The notes under the pieces were generated by a model that did not search any database, was not told where the DNA came from, and saw only the letters and a list, made by a program, of their open reading frames with translations. Of a stretch of DNA of 64,000 bases, positions 11,006 through 20,714 are shown piece after piece. Both the position numbers and the translations under genes were made by a program. This DNA comes from Stramonita haemastoma (lineage: Eukaryota > Mollusca > Gastropoda > Neogastropoda > Muricidae): the NCBI GenBank assembly GCA_030674155.1, contig CM060325.1:17692870-17756869 (forward strand), in the 5' to 3' direction. The first letter of the stretch is position 1. Every line of letters starts with the position of its first letter.

Positions 11006-11143
11006 ATTGCCCCCACCCCCACCTCCCAAACTATGCACGCTCTAAAAAGCAGCTAAATGAGTATTGTCTATCCATCGACCGTAAAAATAAGTACTAGGTT
11101 ACAAGGAAGCATAAAACACTCACTCTCTGCCCGTAAGCAAGCA

Positions 11144-11146
<3 letters not shown>

Positions 11147-11218
<72 letters not shown>
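11147..11218. repeat. (CA)n microsatellite
   Basis: About 36 CA units. Confidence 0.98.
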
Positions 11219-11329
11219 TCCTCCCCGTTGTTATATAATTTTACTTGTGTATACCAATTCAATGCTTTTTTTCTCTCCAGAATTCTTCTTTTCACTGTTC
11301 TCTCCCCGACTTCGATCTCTCTTAATCTC

Positions 11330-11855
11330 TCCTTTTTCTCTTTTTCGTTTTGGTCTTTCTTTTCTTTCTTCTTGTCCACCTTGTCTTTCCTTCCTCCTCC
11401 TCCTCCTCCTCTTCTTTCACCGTTTTCTCCTAGTTCTTCTTCATGATTTTCTTCTTCCAATACTGTCTTGTTTTCTTCTTCTTTCACATTTTTTCTTCTT
11501 TTCTTTTTCTTCGTCTTCTTCATCTTTCCTTTTTCTCCTTCTTTTTTCATTTCTTCTTCTTCTTTCAACGTTTTCTCTTTTTTCTTCTTTCCTTTCTTCT
11601 TCTTCTTCCACTTCTTCTTCTTCTTTTTCTTCTTCTTTCACTTCTTCTTTCACTTCTTCTTCTTCTTTCACTTCTTCTTCTTCTTTCACTTCTTCTTCTT
11701 TTCCTTCTCCTCTCCCTCCTTCTCCTTTTTCTTTCTTTCTTCTTCTACTTCTTCTTCTTCTTCCACTTCTTCTTTTTCTTCTTTCACTTTTTCTTCTTTC
11801 ACTCCTTCTTCTTCTTCTTCTTCTTCTTCTTCTTCTTCTTCTTCTTCTTCTTCAT
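11330..11855. repeat. Long polypyrimidine (CTT)n tract
   Basis: Over 500 bp almost purely pyrimidine on the plus strand. TTC triplets dominate, with CACTTC and TTTTC variants, ending in about 16 perfect TTC units at 11,806-11,853. Long Phe/Ser open frames across it are artefacts. Confidence 0.93.
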
Positions 11856-12235
11856 GTTCTTTGCACTCCTCACTGTCGTTTTTTTTCTTTAACTCTGAAG
11901 AACGCTGCGTCTGCGCTCTTTTTTGCCGTGATTAATTCTCGTTGTATCTGCTGCTGTCTACAGGCCTGCCACTCGCGCCTCTCCTAGTGAAACTTTAATA
12001 CCATTTTCAAACGACTAGGTCTTTTAATTTCAATCTTCTTTAAAGCCTTTCCATCTCCTCTTCAAGTCGCAGACTTTTGTCGCGGGCAGTCTGGCAGCTT
12101 TCTCGGGGACTGCGTCTCAAGTTGGTTCGCATGACGAAGCACCGCTTAACCCGACAGGAAGAGGAAGTGACGTTATCAAAATATTGTCAATTTCACTTGC
12201 CGCACGGGCGGAGAGACTACCGTCGTTCCTTCCTC
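11856..12235. other. No recognised feature
   Basis: Unique sequence with balanced composition. I found no domain or repeat-family match. Confidence 0.5.
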
Positions 12236-12239
12236 AGAG

Positions 12240-12355
12240 AACGAAAGAGGGGGGTGGGGGGTAGGACAGAGAAAGGGGGGCGGGTTGGGGAGACAGAAAG
12301 AGGCGGGTTGGGAGGGGAGGGGAAGGGAGGGAGGCTGTCTTGAAGGCTCGGGGAA
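12240..12355. other. G-rich purine tract
   Basis: GGGGGG, GGGGGTAGG and GGAGGGGAGGGG runs on the plus strand; possible quadruplex former. Confidence 0.55.
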
Positions 12356-13380
12356 GGGGGCGCATCTCCCTTTTAAATAACACGGCGCTGCCCTCTGATA
12401 AATAGACAGTCACATTAATTTGTGTTTATTTTACGCTTTCGGGATCCATAAAGAAAATATAATCGAGGAATCAATGACGAGGTCGCCAGTTAAAAGTTCA
12501 TTCCTTAGGCGAAGATAAGGCCACTCAATATCTGACCCGTCAGCCCGCTCTTTGATTTCTGCTCGCTGGAGCTCACTGAGTCCTCTCCCCCCTCTCCCCC
12601 CCCCCTCCCCTTTCTGTCTCCTCCCTTTTCCTCTGCTTCTCTCCCCCTTTTTCCTCTCCTGTCCCTGAGCTGAAAGAAAACCACCACCCCCAACCCAAAC
12701 GTTATTACCTAGGATATTTTTTATATTTGATCAAACTATAAATTATAGATTTATCCAGATCTCGGGCACGAGGTAATAGCTTTTTACTTTCACCTACTCT
12801 CTAAACAAACACTCTTCCAAAAACCAAACCGATGAGAGGAAAAATTTTATTGCTCCAGATGTCGCCTGATCCACTTTCATATCCGTTCTCTTACGTGCGA
12901 TAATGCCTTTTCATACAGGACAAAACTTCAGACATCGCCTATTACCTGGGAAAGGGGGGGGGAAAGAAATGATCGGTGATTGCACCGCGTCAGTTGAACC
13001 GTTCAGACATAATTTGAAGCATACATCTGGCAGCGGGTTTTTTGTTGTTGGTTTTTGGTTTTTTACCCCACAGTACACAAGAAACAAAAGCTATCTGAAG
13101 AAGAAAAGGGTTGGAAAGCATTGTGTTTTTCGTATATACCTGTAATGGGTTTTTTTCCCTGAACGAAGCTGTCTTGGTGTTATGGAGAGTGTATTGGTGT
13201 GTGAAATGTATGCAAGAAACAGCTGGGGTGCATTGTCTTGTCTGCCTGTTAGGCCTCCTTTTTGTGCGCTGTTTTTGTTTTTTTGTTTTTGCACTTTAGC
13301 TCCTGGAAGTTTCTGCTGCACTCCCTGACAGAGTCGACCCCGCAGCGCCACCAAGCACAGGCATAGACCTCTACATGCTG
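12356..13380. other. No recognised gene
   Basis: 12,570-12,680 is C/T-rich with runs of up to seven C. The remainder is unique AT-rich sequence with several T runs. Confidence 0.5.
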
Positions 13381-13389
13381 AAGACGTGC

Positions 13390-13475
13390 TTGTTTTGTCA
13401 TCTGTTCCCAGCAGTACACAATGGCCTACTCTTCCTGAAAAGCGGAACGAGGTTTAACGTGTGCGCAATATGTTC
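13390..13475 (-). repeat. SINE family C, central fragment
   Basis: 'CACAATGGCCTACTCTTCCT', GAAAAGCGGAACGAGG and 'TTTAACGTGTGCGCAATATG' define the conserved centre. Both ends are missing. Confidence 0.8.
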
Positions 13476-13479
13476 TGCC

Positions 13480-13615
13480 AAGGCAAAATGAACGAAAACG
13501 GACTATTTCTACTACTGCTCTTAGGACTATTGTTACCGCTGTGACTGCTAGTATTTATTACTAGACTAGCAAAAACAGCATTAAGGCAGTCATCAAAGTT
13601 ACTTTTTGGGGGGGT
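13480..13615 (+). repeat. Dispersed repeat family D, copy 2 (longest)
   Basis: Contains both D halves: 'GGACTATTTCTACTACTGCT' (as at 9,757) and TAGTATTTATTACTAGAC plus 'CAGTCATCAAAGTTACTTTT' (as at 10,925). Here and at 9,745 it directly follows the SINE C fragment, so D may be a distal module of a SINE C variant. Confidence 0.7.
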
Positions 13616-14580
13616 CACTTGGTGGAGCTGGTTGGGGATATTTTGATTGCCAGATTAGCAGCCTGGGATTTAGATTGTTACCGTCCCCGAAGCAGATTTC
13701 AGCTACCTTAAATGTGGATGACCGCTCGTACACGCAAAATCTCAACGTTGGTGAACCTTGGAGGTTTGTAGACGAGGAACAAAACAAAAGTTATTGCCAT
13801 AACTGTTCTTACTGCCGATACCTTTAAAAAAAAGAAGAAGATAATCTCGTGTAGTGCTTGTACTGTACTGAACGTTCAAAACATTATTTTGTCAAATGCA
13901 CTGCATTAATCTGTTCAAGTGTTATTGAGATCAGTATCCGAATTAAACAGAGAGAAACCCAATGGTGTTGTGGTTGTTGTACATTCCCCAGCTTAATACT
14001 CTGGGGGTCACCCAGAATGTACATTCTGACTCGTGCATTCCACCTGGGAATCACTGTGAGATTGAAATTGCACACTGAATGAGAAGTTTATGTGTATTAC
14101 TGTTTTCAAGTACCTCGCCATATTGGCAGGCATACTCCAACTTTAAAACCCAATAAAAATTGCCCCAAAAACGAGCAAGTCACAATAATGAATTTTAACT
14201 ACCAATCTAGTCCAGTGTCCTTAAGCATCTTTACTTCTGCTTGAAATTTATCAGACATACTCTTTGTTAGTATAGATCTAAACGTATAGGCAATAAACGT
14301 TATGATAAAAAATACCCCCCCAAAAAGTTAGAGATGGTCTGGCAACTAGCATTTCAATCGATTGTTCAGTTGAATCGTTGAGTCATTTAATAAGCAAGTG
14401 AGTGAATGACTGACAGACTGATTGACTCACTGAGTGAGAGAGTCAGTCAGTTAATAACGGATCTCTCGACCATACCGGGGTGAGATTTTCAATGGGGAAA
14501 ATGTTGAACTCCGCACCACCGTTTGTTCCTCAGTCTTCTGTCGCACTCTTGCTCTGTAGCAAGGGAGATCAATATGTCAA
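13616..14580. other. No recognised feature
   Basis: Unique sequence. 14,390-14,460 has short GACTGA/GAGTGA repeats. No supported gene. Confidence 0.5.
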
Positions 14581-14587
14581 GACGAGG

Positions 14588-14938
14588 CTGGAAGAAAGGA
14601 GGGGAGGGGGAGGAGGTTGGGAGGGGGGCAGGGAGATAAGGAAGGTAGGGGTGGGGGAGGGGAGGGGGCAAGGAAGTATCTTCACTGGGGGCTTTTCTGG
14701 AATCCCTGGGTCAACGAGATAGTGGGGTCCACACTGGAGGACTGGACAGGGACTGAAACAGAAATGAAAATCAAGTCAACTTTAAATGGGGAGGCGAGGT
14801 GCACAGGGAGGGGGGAGGGGAAGGAGGAGGGAGGCAGAGATGTCCATTGGGTGGGGGTTGAAGGGGGAAGTAATGGAAGAAAGGAGTGGAGGGGGGGGGG
14901 GGTCAAGAAGGAGATGGTTGGAGTGTGGGAGAGGTGAT
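14588..14938 (+). other. G-rich polypurine region
   Basis: Two blocks (14,588-14,679 and 14,786-14,938) dominated by GGGGAGG, GGGGGAGG and similar runs on the plus strand. Many closely spaced G runs give strong quadruplex potential. Confidence 0.65.
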
Positions 14939-15329
14939 GGGCGGGACTGGGACAGTTTTGGTGTTGTGTGTGCCCTGGTTGCCACACTTATGTGGAAGTG
15001 TTTGTATTTGCAAGCAGGCAAATGTATGTGGGCAACAATATTTTTTGTTCGTTTTTAGTTGGTGTTTTTATATTTTCATGTTGTATTTATGATAGAAGAC
15101 CTTATATATCTATAACGCAGACTCAAAGATACTTAAAAATGACACAGTAGGAGGGGAATCTATCAATAAGAATGGTAAAAAAAAAAATAATTCCAAACGA
15201 TTCTAAAGTAAAAATTAGTCAGCTTTAAATGGGGAGGTTATGTTTAGTCTGTTCCTGACAAACTTGCTCTAAAGATCAGACATTTTATTTTAGTTAAGAA
15301 GGTGATACTGTAAAGCATGAGCACCCTAC
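14939..15329. other. No recognised feature
   Basis: T-rich then A-rich unique sequence; no repeat match within the window. Confidence 0.5.
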
Positions 15330-16400
15330 CAAACTATGAACAAAATGGGTTTTCCAAGGCACCTGATTACTTTGCTAGTCGAGTCAACCACTACACAGAC
15401 CAATCTCTACACAGACCGGCAGGCCACAACAGCCACAACAGACATTGTACGTTCTTTTTCAATCCAGAAAGGAGTCAGGCAAGGATGGACACTCTCATCA
15501 CCAATATTCAGCTTGTACACAGAACAGGCAATGAGAAAGGCAGTGATTAAAGAACTCGGAGTAAGGACTGATGGGGAAGAAACTACAAACCACAAGATGC
15601 GTGAATGATACTGCTGTCATATCAGACTGCAAAGACAATAATGATAATTTCAAAAACAAAAGAAAGAGAGACAAAGTGAATAGAAGGGACAGAACTGCAG
15701 GCCTTAAACTCAATACTAAGATGACTAAGGTCGTGTCTATTTGTGAATTCATGGATGGAAACTTACAAGGTTGTGGAGAACCCCTGCAAGTTGTTGAGCA
15801 TTTCAGAGACCTGGGGACACATGAATCAGCCCATGCCTCATTACCTAAGACATTAAAGCAAGAATTACTTAAGCTTAGGGAACAATGGTACATCTTACCA
15901 ACACTTGGACAGACATATATTTAAGAAATGGGCTCAAACTGAAAACACTGGAACACTCATTTGGTCTATTGTTTTCTATGGGAGTGTATGATGAACTCTT
16001 ACAGCTGCAGACAAAAACAGAATCAAACTGCTCTCATACACAATAAGCTGGGCCAAAAAACAAACCATGTAAAGGATTTTGAAAGAACTGAATAATCTGA
16101 ACTTTTACGTCTGCTAAGAAAATGAAGCGGAAATATTTTAGACATAATATGAAAAATCAGACCTGCCATGTTACAGAGACTGTAGCCCAGGGCAAAATGG
16201 AGCACATGAGATGACAAGGAAGACCAGTGACTTCCTGTTTGGAGAACAGATGGAGTTACAAAAAAATTATACAAGGATTGAAGACTGAATGAACTGGAAA
16301 CAGCTGAGGGGACATGCCTCAGTGGCTACCATCAAAAATGACATCACCAACAGGTGAACAAAGGTGAACTGATAAATTGCCCGCTGAGTTAGATGGTGAT
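15330..16400 (+). pseudogene. Non-LTR retrotransposon reverse transcriptase, decayed copy
   Basis: Positions 15,420-15,560 encode DIVRSFSIQKGVRQGW and LSSPIFSLYTEQAMRKA, matching the KGVRQGC-LSP-LFNLY-E block of LINE reverse transcriptases. A frameshift just before 15,600 moves the catalytic block to another frame as VNDTAVISD (V at 15,601), where the family has YADDT or FADDT. The first catalytic Asp is therefore Asn and the preceding Ala is Val. Downstream are AGLKLNTKMTKVVSICE and PLQVVEHFRDLGT, which fit the next conserved blocks. After about 15,925, stop codons interrupt the frame, but ISWAKKQ, ILKELNNL and GRPVTSCLENR-like stretches persist to about 16,400. No GATA tail is seen, so it may be a different family from the 10,030 copy. 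Confidence 0.82.
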
Positions 16401-16690
16401 CGTTTATTTTGCTGAGGGGTTAACTGCACTGATGCAGTAGGCTGAGTGAATCAACCCTTTTGAAGTTTGTCGAGTTCATTCTTCCAGTTGATGTTCTGGT
16501 TCATTGCTCAGGCAGGTTTGATGGCCTGGGTTTGTTAGGTTGAGAAAGAAAGAGAGGATGCAGTCAGTTATGCCTGCATGAATCATTGAACTCTTCAGCT
16601 CTGACAAGGAACAGTTAAAAATTCATAGGAATCTTTCTGTCTTTAAATAGATGGGTATATGCACAGTTCTATGTGCATGGAAAATTAGTG
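16401..16690. other. No recognised feature
   Basis: Unique sequence, possibly the 3' untranslated part of the LINE upstream; nothing diagnostic. Confidence 0.4.
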
Positions 16691-16743
16691 CATGCATTCA
16701 CACAGACACACAGACACATACACACGCACATGCCCTGCATGCA

Positions 16744-16763
16744 TGCACACACACATACACACA

Positions 16764-16839
<76 letters not shown>
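16744..16839. repeat. (CA)n microsatellite
   Basis: About 45 CA units with one CACCA slip at 16,770, followed by an A/C-rich stretch leading into family F. Confidence 0.97.
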
Positions 16840-16889
16840 GACAACTAACAAAACAAACAAGAAAAAGAAAACAATAAACAGAAACCCTT

Positions 16890-17105
16890 CTCCTCCACAA
16901 CCTCGCATGCACACACACTCAGACTCCAGGACCACCCCTGAACACTGCACACAGCGCCCACTGGCACTTAGCTGTGTCAAAGTGGCCCTCTCCCGAGGCT
17001 CTCCATAATTAACAATAATGAAATTGCCCCCCAACCCCCCTGACAGGCTGGCCCACTGAAGAGAGAAAAGAGACGTGATTAAACTTTCAGACCCCTGACC
17101 CAAAC
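16890..17105 (+). repeat. Dispersed repeat family F, copy 1
   Basis: 'GACTCCAGGACCACCCCTGA', 'CGCCCACTGGCACTTAGCTG', TGTCAAAGTGGCCCTCTCC, 'CATAATTAACAATAATGAAA' and GACGTGATTAAACTTTCAGA are almost identical to 26,265-26,455 and diverged at 18,600-18,765. The three copies share orientation, and each follows CA-rich sequence. Class unknown; no tRNA boxes or terminal inverted repeats found. Confidence 0.85.
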
Positions 17106-17124
17106 ATCATGAACTCTGTGGGCA

Positions 17125-17480
17125 AGGATGGAGCTATGGTGTAGAGGTATTGCTCTTTCCTAGAAGGCGAACAGTCTTGGTTCCATCCCTGTTTGTGTCC
17201 AGAACTTTACCTCCTCCATCAACTAGGTCGTGAGTGGTGGTCTGGGTACTAGTCTTTTGGATGAGACAACCCAGCATAGTCAAATTTAGTGAGAGAGAGT
17301 TGTTATCATTTATGCCTTTTGGGGGAAAAAAGCAGAAGAATGGACCAAGAAGGCAGAAATTTGACAAGGAAAAAGGTAACAGAAAGAATAAAAAACAAGA
17401 CTGAAATATAGAGAGGGATAGAAAAGAGGGACTTCCTAGCACAGAATTTCCGGAAAGTGGGGATGCTATTTATACTTAAA
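17125..17480 (+). repeat. Chimeric element: SINE K head joined to family A 3' part
   Basis: 17,125-17,275 carries the K head: TATGGTGTAGAGGTATTG (A-box-like), TTGGTTCCATCCC (B-box-like) and 'GTGAGTGGTGGTCTGGGTAC'. From about 17,290 it switches to family A sequence ('GAATGGACCAAGAAGGCAGA', GATAGAAAAGAGGGAC, CACAGAATTTCCGG). In other K copies the head is followed by the AAAGAACCC block instead. Confidence 0.75.
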
Positions 17481-17619
17481 GGTCCCTGGTATTCACACAG
17501 GGGAGGGGTTTTTTTTTATCTTAAAGGTGGTTGAAAAGTCTGATTTAAACTTATACACACAAACCATAGATCTATGTATGCTTACTTATTGATGCTTTTT
17601 CTCAGTAATATTAAAGGTA

Positions 17620-17912
17620 AAAACATCTCATAACCTTTGTGGTCGTAGGAAGCAAGGCATCAGACACCTCAGCTTCTCTAGGGGCCAACATATTGAGGGT
17701 AGCGCCCATCTCTTCTCCCTCGCTGCTTTACCTTCCCTGATGCTAAAGAGGGCAGGTACCCATTTACAGCTGGGGGAACTGGGGGAACTAGTCTATACTG
17801 AAGCCGAGGTGAACAAAGGGTCACCCATCCAACTGGTAACCACGCTCCATGCTGCTTAACTAGACTTGAGGAAAGCAAGCACTCTGACCACTTAGCTGTC
17901 CCATCCCCAGTG
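17620..17912 (-). repeat. SINE family B, copy 3
   Basis: On the minus strand it opens with ATGGGACAGCTAAGTGGTCA (tRNA-like head), then AGAGTGCTTG, GTTACC and the 'GGTAAAGCAGCGAGGGAGAA' block, and ends near CACAAAGGTTATGAGATG. Confidence 0.85.
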
Positions 17913-18205
17913 ATATTATTAGGTTTTCTTCTTGTGCACTTTCTGGACTTTTTTTGGACCAAGGAGTCATTTACACTGGCTTTGTAACAGAGTCCTATGT
18001 TTGATTCAGGAAAAATAACACACCATAAAAACAAATTGGTGTAACTGTTTGATAGTGGATGATAACAATCATCCTTATAACCACTATTGATGAAAGTTTC
18101 TGAGCATAAGCATGTGTTCATGCATGATCACACACACACACACACACAGATTAACAAACATACTAACACACACCCACTCACACACACACATACACACACA
18201 TGGGG

Positions 18206-18560
18206 GACCACATAGCTTAGTGGTTAGAATGATGCCCATTGCGATTGTGATCTGCTGACCCAGGTTCAAATCTCATTCAAGAGGATTTTTCCTCTGGAGT
18301 TAACATCAGTGCTGACTTCACTCTCGCTGAATAGATGAGATAGTAAACCTATGTCCTGTGTGTGAATGCACACAGAACATCTTGCCCACTTGTTAAAACT
18401 TATTGGCTTTTTGGAAGATTAGGCCATTTTGTGCCAGTGGGAGCTGATGACAAAATTGACAAAACTGCATACATATGGGGAATGTATGTAAAAATGCACA
18501 TGAGTACTTATTCCATTATCTTCGATATCAAAAACTAAACAAATAAATAAACACACACAA
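18206..18560 (+). repeat. SINE family C, reference full-length copy
   Basis: Complete tRNA-derived SINE layout. The head holds A box TAGCTTAGTGGTTAGA and B box GGTTCAAATCTC about 40 bases apart. It is followed by 'AGTTAACATCAGTGCTGACT', GATAGTAAACCTATGTCC (diverged), the centre corresponding to AAGAGTAGGCCAT and GGGAACAGATGACAA in other copies, and the 3' block 'ATGAGTACTTATTCCATTAT', ending in AAATAAATAAA. It follows a CA-rich stretch at 18,130-18,200. About 16 further whole or partial C copies occur in the window on both strands. Confidence 0.9.
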
Positions 18561-18574
18561 CAAAAACACGACAA

Positions 18575-18770
18575 ACAGAAGAGGAGGCCCCAACATCACA
18601 TGCACCTCTAGATCATCTCTGAACAGTGTGCTACACCCACTGGCACTTAGCTCTGTCAAAGAGGTCCTCTCTGGGGGCCCTCAATCATGAAAATAATGAA
18701 ATTGCCCCTCAACCCCTGAAAGCTAGTCCACTGACAAAAGATGCGAAACATTATTCAAGTTTATTTGGGA
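18575..18770 (+). repeat. Dispersed repeat family F, copy 2 (diverged)
   Basis: 'CACCCACTGGCACTTAGCTC', TGTCAAAGAGGTCCTCTC and AAATAATGAAATTGCCCC match F copies 1 and 3, with more substitutions. A C run follows at 18,773-18,787. Confidence 0.8.
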
Positions 18771-18814
18771 TTCCCCCCCCCCCCCCTGTTCCTCATCTAG
18801 AGTTCTGAGGGGGT

Positions 18815-19033
18815 TCACCAATGATGAGATTTTTGTGTATGCCACTGTTTTTATCCACCATTAAGGCAGCTGCATCACAATTTCAGGGATGGTGTCTAAA
18901 CACAAACCCCTGTGCATGCCTTGTTAATAAAAAAAAAATTGTCATCTCCACTTGCTGGCACAAAATGGCCTACTCTTCTGAAAGGTTGAACAGGTTTTTA
19001 ACATGTGACCAAAATGTTCTGCATGTATTCACA
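18815..19033 (-). repeat. SINE variant C2, interrupted by SINE E
   Basis: Read on plus: 'GATGGTGTCTAAACACAAAC' and CCCCTGTGCATGCC (the C2 3' module, as at 34,180), then the C centre 'CACAAAATGGCCTACTCTTC' and ACAGGTTTTTAACATGTG. It stops at GCATGTATTCACAC exactly where the E tail (GTTAAAGTTAAAG) begins. Confidence 0.8.
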
Positions 19034-19232
19034 CGTTAAAGTTAAAGTCTGTCGCGAGCCTAAGGCTCATCAGGCCGGTGCTTATCCCGGTTTCTGTGGC
19101 GTTCAGCGACTGAGAGTCATAGACTCCCCCTGGATAGGACGCCAGTCTATCGCAGGGTTAACCCCGAACACAAGGTTGGTACCCCTTTTACACCTGGGTG
19201 GGTTGAGAAAATAGCCGTAAAAGTGCCTCGTT
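19034..19232 (-). repeat. SINE family E, 5'-truncated, inserted in C2
   Basis: Read on plus: tail GTTAAAGTTAAAGTC, 'AAGGCTCATCAGGCCGGTGC', TTATCCCGGTTTCTGTGGCG, 'ACTCCCCCTGGATAGGACGC', ACCCCTTTTACACCTGGGTG and GCCGTAAAAGTGCC. The tRNA head is missing. It matches 24,703-24,990 on the opposite strand. A CTTTAA-type tail is a feature I associate with widespread lophotrochozoan SINEs. Confidence 0.88.
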
Positions 19233-19234
19233 TA

Positions 19235-19750
19235 TAATCTTGTCTGAAGGACTTTGAGGGAGATGGGTTGTTACTAAGAGCAACCCTAGGGTAAAATGAT
19301 CTAAAACAGGCACTCTTAGTCCAGCAGCTCTGGTAAGAATATTGGGCAAAAACTGCAGAAAGGGGTGACGGCATTATTTTTGGCATACGCATACTTTGGA
19401 CCCTCCTGTACAATACTGGCATGGGAAACACCATATTGGCCAATTGTTTCCCACTTAATTTGACGATCAAAGATGTATACCCCACTTATCAAAGATTGCG
19501 ACAAATGTAACATTCTCCACTTGTTCATCTGCTCTTTTTTTTTTTTTTAGCAACTCCTAATTAATTGTACATACTTTCTTTGTGGCATCAAAAGTGGTTT
19601 CAAGAACATAAACAGCAGTGAATGATAGCAGATTTTTAAAATAATTTATCATACATAACCTTTTTGAACAAGTTATTCTACACACAAAGCAACAGCTCCT
19701 GAATTTCACTTTATGTTTTATAATCTGTAAAGCTGATGACTTACTCTTCA
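19235..19750. other. No recognised feature
   Basis: AT-rich unique sequence with a T run at 19,537. No SINE C continuation could be recognised beyond the E insertion. Confidence 0.5.
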
Positions 19751-19754
19751 TTCA

Positions 19755-19830
19755 CACACACACATATCTATATATATATATATATATATACATATGTACA
19801 TACATACATATATATACACATACAAGCACC
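19755..19830. repeat. (TA)n/(CATA)n low-complexity repeat
   Basis: CA-rich, then TATATA (19,770-19,790), then CATA and TACA tetranucleotides. Confidence 0.9.
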
Positions 19831-19983
19831 CATGCACACTCATATGCACGTGCGCATCGTGACACGGTAATGGTGACATTTACTGATTTGGTGGATCAGG
19901 CTTTCTAGAAAGAGAACAACTCTTTAGCAGTACCAGCAGCAGCAGCAACAACAACAAACTAACACACACACACAAACACACAC

Positions 19984-20370
<387 letters not shown>

Positions 20371-20700
20371 ACTTTTGAGTGTTTTTTGTGTGTTTATTTT
20401 TTCAGTTTTCATTGTTAGTGTTGTTGCTTATATTTTCTATAAGCATATTGTATTTTTAAGGCTGTTGAAATCATGTTGGTTAATTAATGTTGATGAAATG
20501 TTTTTCTCTGCCTTTTTAATTAAAAAAAAAAATTTCTTGATAGTTTTTTTTTCCTTACATGGATGGCTTGATGAAAAAAAGCAAATCGATGCTTACTCAA
20601 TGTACCATCTGAAAAAAAAAAATTTGACTTGACTTTGACTTCACTTGACTTGACTTGACTTGACACACACACTCACCTTGACTTACAGGAAAAGGGACAA
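20371..20700. repeat. AT-rich spacer with (TTGAC)n pentamer run
   Basis: About eight TTGAC/TTTGAC/TTCAC units at 20,625-20,663. The rest is T-rich unique sequence. It lies immediately 3' of the minus-strand coding remnant; no clear AATAAA signal for that strand was seen near its stop. Confidence 0.7.
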
Positions 20701-20714
20701 TGCTGCCATGTGCC

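Noticed and set aside
11068..11987. Lys/Glu-rich minus-strand and Ser/Phe-rich plus-strand frames
   Set aside because: Products of the CTT tract; no complexity or domain.
18206..18270. Genuine tRNA gene
   Set aside because: A and B boxes are present but the acceptor and anticodon arms do not pair, and SINE sequence follows directly.
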